From JBFJVZ01 sp041623895 (GTDB lineage Bacteria > Planctomycetota > Planctomycetia > Pirellulales > Pirellulaceae): a DNA stretch of 16,730 nt. This document shows, in pieces, positions 1 through 7,113 of the stretch (positions are counted from its first letter, which is position 1; each line of letters opens with the position of its first letter). Below the pieces are notes generated by a model. That model was not told the origin of the DNA, searched no databases, and saw only the letters and a program-made list of their open reading frames with translations. The DNA lies in contig JBFJVZ010000133.1 of assembly GCA_041623895.1 (NCBI GenBank), forward strand, positions 1 to 16,730. The letters run 5' to 3'. A program made the position numbers and the translations under genes.

Positions 1-1806
1 CAGATCGCCGATCAGGGGGACGCTGTCACAGAAAACATCCATCCCGAGAACGATTCTGTTGAGCTGGTCGATCCGCTGGTAATCATCGCTTCCTCTGGAT
101 CATTCACCCACCAGGACGCCAAAGGACCAGAGCCAAAAGCAGATCTCGTAGCCGTTTCCACACCAAGACAGGCCAATCGCAATCGCCAGGCCATTGCGGT
201 ATTCGCGGATCACGTCCATTTGAGTCTCACAACAGCTGGACCGATGATCAGCGAACGTGCGGCTCCCGTGACGGGTGAAGCAGTAAGCCAACTAGCATCG
301 GATGTTGAAAATAGCGCACAATCATCGCCTGTGCCAGCATTACCGGCTGATGCTGAATCGCTGCCGCGCGCTGTACAGGCAACTGTGACTGCTGAGACTG
401 AAACAGTTCCTTTGGCTGCTCAAGGCGCGGTCGTATCTACACCCGCCTTGCCGGAACGAATACCTGACGTGAATTCGGCCGGCGAGACTTCTGCGCAAAC
501 GTTCGAGAGCGAGCCTCTGAACAAAAACCCGCAACGGAGCTCAACATGGCCTCAACTACCGGCAGACGCAAAGCATGCGGAACCTCAAGGGGCGATCAGC
601 TCCGTACTGAACCATCCTGCCTTGCCCGCGGATGAGAGTTCACCCGTTGCAGATAATCCCGGCCAGGCGACGCTAATCGGCAAAGTTGCGGCCGGCGGAA
701 CGCAGTTAGAGAATAAGCAAATCGTCGCGGCAACAGTCGACGTGGTTGAGCTGCCACGGGATTCATCCGTTGGAGAGCTTGCAGCGAAGCTGCAGGTGAA
801 AGATCCCGGACACGTGGAAGTGCAAGCGAAAGATCCCGGGCACGTGCAACTGCCAGATTCCGGGCACGTGCAACCGCAAGCGGAAAATCGTCGGCACGTG
901 CACGTGCAACCGCCAGATTCCGGGCACGTGCAAGTGCAAGCGGAAAAACATTGGTACGTGCAAGTGCAAGCCGAAGATCCCGGGCACGTGCAAGTGCAAG
1001 CGGAAAATCGTCGACACGTGCAAGCCCCAACGGACAAGGCCAACCTTTCCATGAAAACGTCGATCGCCGCCTCGGAGCCGGCCAGCGGCAGGCGGCCGAC
1101 TGACAGTAGCGAAACATCCATCGACGAACCGCTTGACTTGGGCGTCCAGGACGGAAGTGCAGAATCTCGCGATCAGAGAGAAGCTGCGACAGCACCGTTC
1201 AGAACCTCGCCAGGCCGATTAGAAACAACTCCGCGGCCACCGGGACCATCGTTTCAATCGATTGAATTTGCTACATCAAGTGAATCGCCCATAAAACCGG
1301 ACGCGATGCCTGTTGGCCCCAAATTCGATTTCGATTCGGTATCGGCAAGCTCGCAAGGTAAAGCGATTCAATCCGCCGATCCAGTTGCGGATCTACGGCC
1401 GTTGGAGATTACAAAGCAGGTCATGACCGTGATCAAGGACGCTGTCCAATCGGCGGATACGCCTTCGGTCAGAACGGTTTCGCTGGAACTGCAGCCTGAA
1501 GAGCTCGGTCACATCAAGATTCACATCGAGCAGACCGCCGAATCAATCACGACTCAGATCATCGCAACGGAGTCGCTCTCCAGCGACCTGCTGTTGAATC
1601 ACAAAGATGCATTGCTGGAAGCATTGGCTGACTTAGGGTTCGATCGCGCGAGTGTGGACATTTCGCACCAGCAGCAAGAACAATCCAATCAGCGTCAAAA
1701 CGTTGATCCGCAAGCAACGGAAAAGGGCTTGCCACAAAATGACTCGGATTCTTCTGGCCGGAATCGGAGCGCAAGTACATCCAACGGCCTGAATATCGTG
1801 GTTTAG
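1..1806 (+). CDS. fliK: Flagellar hook-length control protein FliK-like (5' partial)
   Basis: The reading frame is open from base 1 with no stop, so the gene starts outside the window; a TTG at 220 is only an internal possible start. About 601 residues are visible. Most of the protein is low-complexity, rich in Ala, Pro, Glu and Ser, with a 10-residue repeat array encoded at 799-1032. The C-terminal part (about 1408-1680) looks like the FliK C-terminal domain: it contains LELQPEELGHIKIHIEQ, the typical L-x-P-x-x-L-G core, followed by a helix and a short beta segment, then a Gln/Ser-rich tail. In this family the N-terminal half acts as a secreted ruler and the C-terminal domain switches FlhB export specificity when the hook is complete. 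flgD follows after 9 bases and then flgE, the usual hook-gene neighbours. The function call rests on the C-terminal domain and context, since FliK N-termini are poorly conserved. Confidence 0.88.
   Translation, partial: QIADQGDAVTENIHPENDSVELVDPLVIIASSGSFTHQDAKGPEPKADLVAVSTPRQANRNRQAIAVFADHVHLSLTTAGPMISERAAPVTGEAVSQLASDVENSAQSSPVPALPADAESLPRAVQATVTAETETVPLAAQGAVVSTPALPERIPDVNSAGETSAQTFESEPLNKNPQRSSTWPQLPADAKHAEPQGAISSVLNHPALPADESSPVADNPGQATLIGKVAAGGTQLENKQIVAATVDVVELPRDSSVGELAAKLQVKDPGHVEVQAKDPGHVQLPDSGHVQPQAENRRHVHVQPPDSGHVQVQAEKHWYVQVQAEDPGHVQVQAENRRHVQAPTDKANLSMKTSIAASEPASGRRPTDSSETSIDEPLDLGVQDGSAESRDQREAATAPFRTSPGRLETTPRPPGPSFQSIEFATSSESPIKPDAMPVGPKFDFDSVSASSQGKAIQSADPVADLRPLEITKQVMTVIKDAVQSADTPSVRTVSLELQPEELGHIKIHIEQTAESITTQIIATESLSSDLLLNHKDALLEALADLGFDRASVDISHQQQEQSNQRQNVDPQATEKGLPQNDSDSSGRNRSASTSNGLNIVV
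799..1032 (+). repeat. Degenerate 30-bp tandem repeat array inside fliK
   Basis: Eight in-frame units follow one another: seven of 30 bp (10 residues) and one, at 829-852, of 24 bp (8 residues). Units alternate between forms like DPGHVQVQA or DSGHVQVQA and ENRRHVQVQ; one variant has EKHWYVQVQA. At the DNA level CACGTG recurs eight times, often within GGGCACGTGCAAGTGCAAGC. The pattern indicates expansion by slippage or recombination within the ruler part of the protein. Confidence 0.93.
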
Positions 1807-1815
1807 GAAACTGAC

Positions 1816-2178
1816 ATGAATGGCATCTCTTCGCAAGTCGCGACCGTCGACTATTTGCAATTATTAACCGTCCAGTTGCAACATCAGGATCCGATTGATC
1901 CCGTCGATCAAGAAGGCCTGATTAACGACCTGGCGCAGTTTTCGATGCTCGAGGGCATCGAAGGCTTGAACACCTCTTTTGACGAGATGTTGCGGCTTCA
2001 GCAAGTCACTCAAGGCCTGAGCCTGGTTGGCAAAAACGTGCAATACCAGGATCAGGTTAGCGGCGAAATCAAGTCGGGAGTTGTCTCCGACGTATTCACG
2101 TTGCAAGACTCCATCAGTCTGCTCATCGATGGCAACACTATCGCGATCAGCAACGTCGTGGGCGTCAGCAACGAATGA
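1816..2178 (+). CDS. flgD: Flagellar hook cap / hook assembly protein FlgD, short form
   Basis: FlgD sits at the tip of the growing hook and promotes polymerisation of FlgE. The 120-residue product carries the family signature at residues 12-34: DYLQLLTVQLQHQDP, then a PVDQEG segment, followed by LINDLAQFSMLEGIEGLN. Residues about 68-117 (SLVGKNV, then a beta-rich stretch with SGVVSDVF) look like the Tudor-like part of FlgD. The product is about half the length of enteric FlgD (about 230 residues) and lacks the Ig-like FlgD insert, resembling short Bacillus-type forms. ATG at 1816 lies 9 bases after the fliK stop, with AGGA overlapping that stop as a plausible ribosome site. Translational coupling to fliK is likely. 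Confidence 0.93.
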   Translation: MNGISSQVATVDYLQLLTVQLQHQDPIDPVDQEGLINDLAQFSMLEGIEGLNTSFDEMLRLQQVTQGLSLVGKNVQYQDQVSGEIKSGVVSDVFTLQDSISLLIDGNTIAISNVVGVSNE

Positions 2179-2228
2179 CTTACGTTTTCTGATTGTTCCT
2201 CATCCACCAAACAAATTCAACTCACCCG

Positions 2229-2243
2229 TTTCAAGTCTTGAAA
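2229..2243. promoter_or_regulatory. 15-bp perfect palindrome upstream of flgE
   Basis: TTTCAAG-T-CTTGAAA is a perfect inverted repeat with 7-base arms and a 1-base centre. It lies in the 83-bp flgD-flgE gap, 18 bases before the flgE start. The geometry suits a dimeric repressor or activator site. The spacer is too short for a transcript hairpin, so a DNA operator is the likelier reading. The role is inferred. Confidence 0.35.
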
Positions 2244-2261
2244 TAGACAAGCGAGATAAAC

Positions 2262-3902
2262 ATGACACGTTCACTTATGACTGGAATCACCGGCTTACGG
2301 ACTCATCAGCAGAAGCTTGATGTCGTTGCCAACAATCTGGCCAACATGAATACGATTGGGTACAAGGCACAGTCCACGACGTTCAGCGACCTGATGTACG
2401 ACACGATTCGGACGGGATCCACCAGCGAGGCAAGCGGCGGTATCAATCCGCAATCAATCGGAACGGGCGTTCAGGTTGCTCAGATAACCAGAAAATTCAC
2501 GCAAGGTGCACTGCAATCGACCGGCCAAATACTTGACTTTGCGATTCAAGGAGAAGGTTTCTTCACGCTGGACAGCCAGGCTGGCGAAACCGTATTCACT
2601 CGTGCCGGTTCGTTTGCATTGGATGGACAAGGTCGATTGGTTGATCCCGCTACCGGTTTCTTGGTGCAAAGATTTGGCGATGTTGGAGAAGGCACCAATG
2701 GAGGATTCGCGTTCCAGGTTCCCGGAGACAATTCCATCCGCATACCGATCGGTTCAGCAATCCCTGGCGAACCGACACAAAATTTGGAACTGTTTGGAAA
2801 TCTGCCCGCCAGTTCGGTGCCGCCCACCGAAGAGATTCTCTCGTCGTTTGAACCATTTGAAACCGCCAGCGGACCAGCGAATCTGACAACCAGCATCAGT
2901 GATCTGACGATCAACCAGAACGCCTACGGACCCGGTGACCAAATCGAAATCAATGGCACCAATCCTGATGGAACCCCGTTCACAGGCAGCATTCCCGCGG
3001 ATGGCGCGACGCTTGGTGATATCGTCACAGAGCTGAACAATCTGTTGACGGGGGCAACGGCGCAACTTCAGCCTGATGGCACGCTGTCGATCACTGCCGA
3101 CGAAACCGGCGAGGCATTTTTGAGTTTGCTTCTCAGTGATGCCGCTGGAAACGTCGGTAGCTCAAGTTTTGGAAGCAATTCGATGGTGGTGGAGGCCGAA
3201 GGAAGCGATGGCGACACGTATGAACTTTCGATGGAAATCTACGATTTACGAGGGGCCAGCCACCGCGTCACTTTTGACTTCCTCAAGACCAGTCCAGACT
3301 CTTGGGACGTTACTGCGGACATCAGTCCGGATTCCGGAATCATGCTGGATGATTCCGTGTTCAACCTGACGTTTAACGAGGATGGAACCTATTCGTTGGC
3401 CGGCTCCAACGGAATTGGTGATGCGAACATCGAGATCAAGCTGAATTCGCTTGCCACCCCGCAGACGATCGCTATCGACTTCGGACAACTGAGCCATCTG
3501 GCCACAGATTATTCATTATCGCAGAACCAAGATGGGTATCCGCCAGGCAATTTGGTTTCCGTGGCAGTTTCATCTGACGGCGAAATCAGCGGTTTGGCTT
3601 CCAACGGAAAAATTCTGCCCCTGGCTCAGCTTGCCATGGCCAGCTTCACCAACGAAGGAGCTCTGGATCCAATCGGCAACAATTATTTTCAACAATCCCT
3701 GAATAGCGGAAGTGCGTCGATCGGTGAGGGAATTTCTGGTGGTCGCGGCCAAATCATCGGTGCGCAGTTGGAAAGCTCCAACGTCGATATCGCACAAGAG
3801 TTCACGCAGTTGATCGTGGCCCAGCGCGGTTTTTCTGCGAATGCCAGAACGATCACCGTTGCCGACGAAATGCTGGAAGAGCTAACCAACATCGTGCGGT
3901 AG
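2262..3902 (+). CDS. flgE: Flagellar hook protein FlgE (large form)
   Basis: FlgE polymerises into the flexible hook. The 546-residue product begins with the rod/hook N-terminal domain (SLMTGITGLRTHQQKLD, then NNLANMNTIGYK at 24-35). The central FlgE/F/G segment includes GEGFFTLD at 97-104 and FTRAGSFALDGQGRLVDP at 112-129. A FlgE D2-like piece lies at about 326-350 (IYDLRGASHRVTFDFLKT). The C-terminal helix ends SNVDIAQEFTQLIVAQRGFS, then NARTITVADEMLEEL. The family runs around 400 residues in enterics. The extra length includes about 216-300, whose GDIVTELNN and PDGTLSITADETG resemble the hook-IN motif of FliD/flagellin proteins; this is a resemblance only. ATG at 2262 has no strong Shine-Dalgarno but starts exactly at the conserved N-terminus. 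It follows flgD by 83 bp. Confidence 0.95.
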   Translation: MTRSLMTGITGLRTHQQKLDVVANNLANMNTIGYKAQSTTFSDLMYDTIRTGSTSEASGGINPQSIGTGVQVAQITRKFTQGALQSTGQILDFAIQGEGFFTLDSQAGETVFTRAGSFALDGQGRLVDPATGFLVQRFGDVGEGTNGGFAFQVPGDNSIRIPIGSAIPGEPTQNLELFGNLPASSVPPTEEILSSFEPFETASGPANLTTSISDLTINQNAYGPGDQIEINGTNPDGTPFTGSIPADGATLGDIVTELNNLLTGATAQLQPDGTLSITADETGEAFLSLLLSDAAGNVGSSSFGSNSMVVEAEGSDGDTYELSMEIYDLRGASHRVTFDFLKTSPDSWDVTADISPDSGIMLDDSVFNLTFNEDGTYSLAGSNGIGDANIEIKLNSLATPQTIAIDFGQLSHLATDYSLSQNQDGYPPGNLVSVAVSSDGEISGLASNGKILPLAQLAMASFTNEGALDPIGNNYFQQSLNSGSASIGEGISGGRGQIIGAQLESSNVDIAQEFTQLIVAQRGFSANARTITVADEMLEELTNIVR

Positions 3903-3934
3903 GGACAGGATCGATGGAGGCAGAGACGATTTAG

Positions 3935-3982
3935 CCAGGGTCGCGTCCTGGTGGTGATTCCGCTGCCAGTGCGGGTCCTGGC
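3935..3982. terminator. Possible bidirectional terminator between convergent genes
   Basis: The 80-bp gap between flgE (plus) and the channel gene (minus) holds two short hairpins: CCAGG at 3935-3939 with CCTGG at 3947-3951, and GCCAG at 3965-3969 with CTGGC at 3978-3982. Stems are only 5 bp and there is no T-run, so the call rests mainly on position. No gene is seen in this gap. Confidence 0.25.
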
Positions 3983-4720
3983 CTACGACAGTGGACCGCC
4001 GGTAATTAAATCTGCCACGTTTTCGCCGCCGATGATCAGCGGGCAGATCACGTCGTCCGCTCCCACTTTCATCATGCGGCTTGCCAGCTCCGTGCTCTGT
4101 GCACAGCTGATGACGCGGATGCCCGTGCCCAGCCCTTTACCCGTGATCGTGATCAACAGGTTGTCAAAGTCAGATTCGCCCGCGGCCACCAAATGAGCGG
4201 CACTGATTGCGTTTGCATCGGCCAGCGCCAATTCGGACTTGGGATCGTCCTGGACGATCGGAACCTCCGGCGCCGCGCGGCGGATCATGTCCATTTCATG
4301 CGCGTCGTTGGTAATTGCGACCACCGACTTACCTGCTGCGGTTAAGCGAGCGATCACGGTCAGTGCGGTAACACCGCCGCCACAGACGATAACGTGATCT
4401 TTCATTGCACTTATCATTTTCCGTTCCCTTTGATTTTGAAATCGACCACTCAGCTCTCCGCTCACCAAAATGCTGGTAAAACCCGCGGTCCAACATGCCA
4501 TCGAGATCAAGGAAATTGTGATCAGCAGTGATGTGAATAACCGCCCGTGCGGAGTGAGTTCCTCGACTTCGCCAAATCCGACGGTCGACAGGGTGATTAC
4601 GGTCATGTAAACCGCATCGATCACCGACCAACCTTCGATCAAGATGTAGCCACAGGTTCCCGCGATGATCAGGATCCCCACCACGGTCGTCAGAACTCGT
4701 TGGAAACTGCAACTGCGCAT
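3983..4720 (-). CDS. Two-TM potassium-channel-like protein with RCK-N (TrkA-N) domain, no RCK-C
   Basis: The 245-residue product has a membrane segment at about 8-28, a pore loop and filter (TLSTVGFGE at 43-51, equivalent to TVGYGD), and a second membrane segment at about 60-86. A cytoplasmic nucleotide-binding RCK-N domain follows from about 108: HVIVCGGGVTAL, then DDPKSELALADAN and the terminal GADDVICPLIIGG. Such channels form tetramers passing K+ and are gated by ligand binding to RCK rings. The usual third Rossmann glycine is not obvious (GGGVTA), and the protein stops where RCK-N ends, so the RCK-C ligand domain is absent. Only 80 bp separate its stop from flgE. ATG at 4720 is 9 bases after the HDOD gene stop, with an AAGAAG ribosome site, so the two are co-transcribed. 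Ion selectivity is inferred from the filter. Confidence 0.85.
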   Translation of the reverse strand: MRSCSFQRVLTTVVGILIIAGTCGYILIEGWSVIDAVYMTVITLSTVGFGEVEELTPHGRLFTSLLITISLISMACWTAGFTSILVSGELSGRFQNQRERKMISAMKDHVIVCGGGVTALTVIARLTAAGKSVVAITNDAHEMDMIRRAAPEVPIVQDDPKSELALADANAISAAHLVAAGESDFDNLLITITGKGLGTGIRVISCAQSTELASRMMKVGADDVICPLIIGGENVADLITGGPLS

Positions 4721-4729
4721 GGCGTCTTC

Positions 4730-5563
4730 TTACGGCAAGCAGATTTCGGCAATGGCAGCGAATTGCTCCATGCACTCCGGTTGGATGCTGGCATCCTCTA
4801 CCGCCGGGATATCTGCTTCGTCATCTTCTTTCAGGTCTACGGCGTCGTTCGCCTCGAAGCCTATTTGCCAGAGGCGAGCATAGTAGTTGGCAGCAATGAT
4901 TGTTTTCGATAACGGTTCGGAAACCTCAACCAGAGGCGTGTGGTGGTGCTTGATCGCCAGGGCGATACAGTGGGGCAAGCCCCATTCCCTGCCACAAGCC
5001 GCGCCAAGTAGCGGGTGCGTTGTGCCAAACGTTTCATTTTCCCTGGGCGTCGTATCGCCTGCGTGCCGGGAAATCATTTCGCCATACAAGTCACCGGCCG
5101 CATCTAAGAGAATCACTTTTCCAATGTCGTGCATCACGCCCGCAAGAAATGCCTCGTCGGGATTCGCGCGGTAGTGGATTCGCGCGAGTGCCCGAGCCAG
5201 CGTGGCTACGGCAAGTGATTGACAATAAGTTCTTCGGCGGGCGTCAGCGCAGGTTGAGCCCGCGGTCTGAAAGATGTCAGCTGTTGCCACGGTTAGAGCC
5301 AATTGTGCGACCGACTTGAATCCCAGCACGACGATTGCGTGCCCGATCGTCGTGATTGGTCGAGACGTTCCGTAGATGGGACTGTTGGCGAGCCGGATAA
5401 CTTGTGATCCCACGATTGGCTCACATTCAATTAATTGAATGATCCTGGCAACTTGTACATCCGGCTGATTCAGTTCCGCAACCAATTGTGACGCCGCGGC
5501 CGGAAACGGCGGCAGGTCAAAGCAGAATTCGCGGATCGCGGCGCGATCATCAGTTTTTGGCAT
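4730..5563 (-). CDS. HDOD-domain signalling protein
   Basis: HDOD proteins are regulatory relatives of HD phosphohydrolases found in motility and stress signalling. The 277-residue product shows the hallmark order: an N-terminal PPFPAAASQLVAEL (18-31), IECEPIVGSQVIRLANS (45-61), TTIGHAIVVLGFKSVAQLAL (71-90), then FLAGVMHDIGKVILLD (139-154) and AIKHHHTP (203-210). The HD pair at 145-146 is kept, but the first metal-ligand His is replaced (YCQSLAVATLA where HSL is typical), so catalysis is doubtful. An acidic, Cys-containing tail follows. ATG at 5563 is preferred; the same frame extends to a TTG at 5632, but those residues do not match the domain. It is coupled to the downstream channel gene and lies on the same strand as motAB, which suggests a motility-linked role; the direct partner is unknown. 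Confidence 0.85.
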   Translation of the reverse strand: MPKTDDRAAIREFCFDLPPFPAAASQLVAELNQPDVQVARIIQLIECEPIVGSQVIRLANSPIYGTSRPITTIGHAIVVLGFKSVAQLALTVATADIFQTAGSTCADARRRTYCQSLAVATLARALARIHYRANPDEAFLAGVMHDIGKVILLDAAGDLYGEMISRHAGDTTPRENETFGTTHPLLGAACGREWGLPHCIALAIKHHHTPLVEVSEPLSKTIIAANYYARLWQIGFEANDAVDLKEDDEADIPAVEDASIQPECMEQFAAIAEICLP

Positions 5564-5660
5564 TGCCGGATCCGAAATCAGTACGGGAATTGCGAGCCAT
5601 AACGCGCTCGATCGATGCAGGGCTCTGAGCAAGAATAGCTTGGCGTGGAGGATCAGATCA

Positions 5661-5680
5661 CAAACCCGGCTGGGGGTTTG
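5661..5680. terminator. Hairpin between the motB-like gene and the HDOD gene
   Basis: CAAACCC and GGGTTTG form a perfect 7-bp stem around a 6-base loop. It sits in the 137-bp gap after the stop of the second motB-like gene and before the HDOD gene on the minus strand. No T-run follows on that strand, so it may be a weak terminator, an attenuator or an mRNA-end stabiliser. Confidence 0.4.
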
Positions 5681-5700
5681 CCATCATGTTGACTTTAAAT

Positions 5701-6441
5701 TCAATCAACGCTCCCGGTTCTGGAAACGACGACCGAAAGTACTGGACGCTTTGCATCTGCAAACAACCACGGCTTGACGCGATATCGGATTCGCGGCTTT
5801 TCATGTGGCTTGAGCCAGAACATGTTTTCCACTTGTGATCTTAGTTCAACCGACTTAGCGAGTTGCCGCTCCAGGTTGGCCTTACTTGGCATGGTCGCCC
5901 AAATAATCACCTCAAGATTGACGTCTCTTTGCCGCAATTTGGCGACCGTCTCGGACAATAGCTCAATGGCATGACCGCCAATTGCCCCCGTCTCCCGATC
6001 CCAGCGCTCGAACGAATCGAAGACAGTCTGGTTGTTAATCGGCGTGTGCTTTTGCAGCCCAAACTTCTTCTCGATTTCGTCGAGGAACTTTTGGAACTGC
6101 TCTTTGTCGCGATCCAAAATGCGCTGGTTTTCGTCTGTATCGTCGGGTCCCACGCGAGACTCATTCTGATCCAGGTTTTCGGCCAACGCGTATACCGGTT
6201 TTTGCGCCTGCTGTTGAATCATGTCGCGGGAACGGTTGCCGGTGAAGTCTCCCGGCGATCCGGATCGGGAGAAGGCACTGACAAATGAGCCGGTACCGGC
6301 ATACATGTTGGCGCCGGTCTGCTCTTTTGCCAGAGAGTTGAGCACGATGAAGAAGGCCAGCAGTGCCGTCATGGTGTCACCGAACGAAACCAGGTATGCC
6401 TTGCTGGGCAGACTGCCGTAAAGTTTCTTTTTCTTTGCCAT
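5701..6441 (-). CDS. Second MotB-like stator protein
   Basis: The 246-residue product starts with a Lys-rich cytoplasmic tip (MAKKKK) and one membrane helix, AYLVSFGDTMTALLAFFIVL (15-34), in which Asp22 falls at the proton/sodium-carrying Asp of MotB. A short plug-like amphipathic stretch and a charged coiled linker (about 100-130) follow. The C-terminal part (about 150-242) has the order of a shrunken OmpA-like fold: VNLEVIIWATMP, a helix LERQLAKSVELRSQVENMF, and a final strand RPVLSVVVSR. The GHTD-type peptidoglycan-binding loop is not recognisable. Its ATG lies 21 bases after the motB stop, so it is in the motA-motB operon. It may make a mixed stator with MotB or act as an accessory stator protein; the symbol is left open. 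Confidence 0.82.
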   Translation of the reverse strand: MAKKKKLYGSLPSKAYLVSFGDTMTALLAFFIVLNSLAKEQTGANMYAGTGSFVSAFSRSGSPGDFTGNRSRDMIQQQAQKPVYALAENLDQNESRVGPDDTDENQRILDRDKEQFQKFLDEIEKKFGLQKHTPINNQTVFDSFERWDRETGAIGGHAIELLSETVAKLRQRDVNLEVIIWATMPSKANLERQLAKSVELRSQVENMFWLKPHEKPRIRYRVKPWLFADAKRPVLSVVVSRTGSVD

Positions 6442-6462
6442 GATTACCCCGAATAGTTCTTC

Positions 6463-7113
6463 TTAAGGCTCGTACCTTTCAACCACAAATCGAACGGCGT
6501 TGGAATCGACATCATCGACGAAGCCGACGCTGACCTGCCCGGGACGGATTTTCTCCGCGTGGTACAGGTAGTCAGCCAAGGCAGTCGCACGCTTTGCCAT
6601 CGACCGATTCGATAATTCGATCGCACAGTGGACCGGCAATGATCGCAACTGAGTTGATAGTTTTGCGGCAAGTTGCATGCCCCTTCGTGTCACGTTTTGA
6701 TGCTCGCTGACCAGCTCTGTCAGCGGCAGATCGAACGAGTATGTTCTCATCACGTCGTTTTTGGCTTGTTGCTCATCGACCGACAAGAGACCGCGGCCCA
6801 TGGTTGCCCCGGAGGGTTCATGGACGACCGGCGGCATCTCACTCCCTTGCATGGCAATGCGAGCGGCACGTGGTCGTATTCGCTGACTCCAAGAATTTCG
6901 GTCAAGCTGGTCGTGAGGGTGGCCGGCCACACCCGTCGCGCCGGAATTGCCAAACAGCTTCATTGTGACTTTCTCGAATCGTTCCGGTTCGGTCGTCGAA
7001 AACGTCAACAGCAGAATAAAGAACGTCATCAACAGCGTGATGACGTCACTGTACGTCATAAACCAGGCGGGAATGTCTTCCGGTGGATCAGCCTCGATCT
7101 CTTTTTTGCTCAT
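6463..7113 (-). CDS. motB: Flagellar motor stator protein MotB
   Basis: MotB pairs with MotA to form the ion-driven torque unit anchored to the wall. The 216-residue product has a short cytoplasmic N-terminus, PAWFMTYSDVITLLMTFFIL (15-34) with the essential Asp at 23, and a periplasmic region. The C-terminal OmpA-like domain (about 130-214) keeps the helix NRSMAKRATALADYL (169-183), close to the NxxLSxxRAxxVxxxL motif, and a final strand VRFVVERYEP, but the GHTD loop before the helix is missing. It is shorter than enteric MotB (about 308 residues). The start overlaps the motA stop by ATGA (7110-7113), a classic coupling that supports 1:1 control of stator subunits. The coupling ion (H+ or Na+) cannot be read from the sequence. 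Confidence 0.93.
   Translation of the reverse strand: MSKKEIEADPPEDIPAWFMTYSDVITLLMTFFILLLTFSTTEPERFEKVTMKLFGNSGATGVAGHPHDQLDRNSWSQRIRPRAARIAMQGSEMPPVVHEPSGATMGRGLLSVDEQQAKNDVMRTYSFDLPLTELVSEHQNVTRRGMQLAAKLSTQLRSLPVHCAIELSNRSMAKRATALADYLYHAEKIRPGQVSVGFVDDVDSNAVRFVVERYEP

Noticed and set aside
799..1032. Repeat array as a CRISPR
   Set aside because: Units are contiguous without unique spacers, are degenerate, and stay in the fliK reading frame.
585..1195. Long minus-strand frames across fliK, one Cys-rich with repeated CTC motifs
   Set aside because: They are mirror images of the in-frame repeat array in fliK, with no family motifs and no ribosome site; fliK coding on the plus strand is well supported.
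2027..2320. Plus-strand frame overlapping flgD and flgE
   Set aside because: It is out of frame with both real genes, has no motifs and spans their intergenic gap.
5564..5632. TTG-started extension of the HDOD protein
   Set aside because: The added residues do not match the domain, and an ATG at 5563 directly precedes the conserved region.
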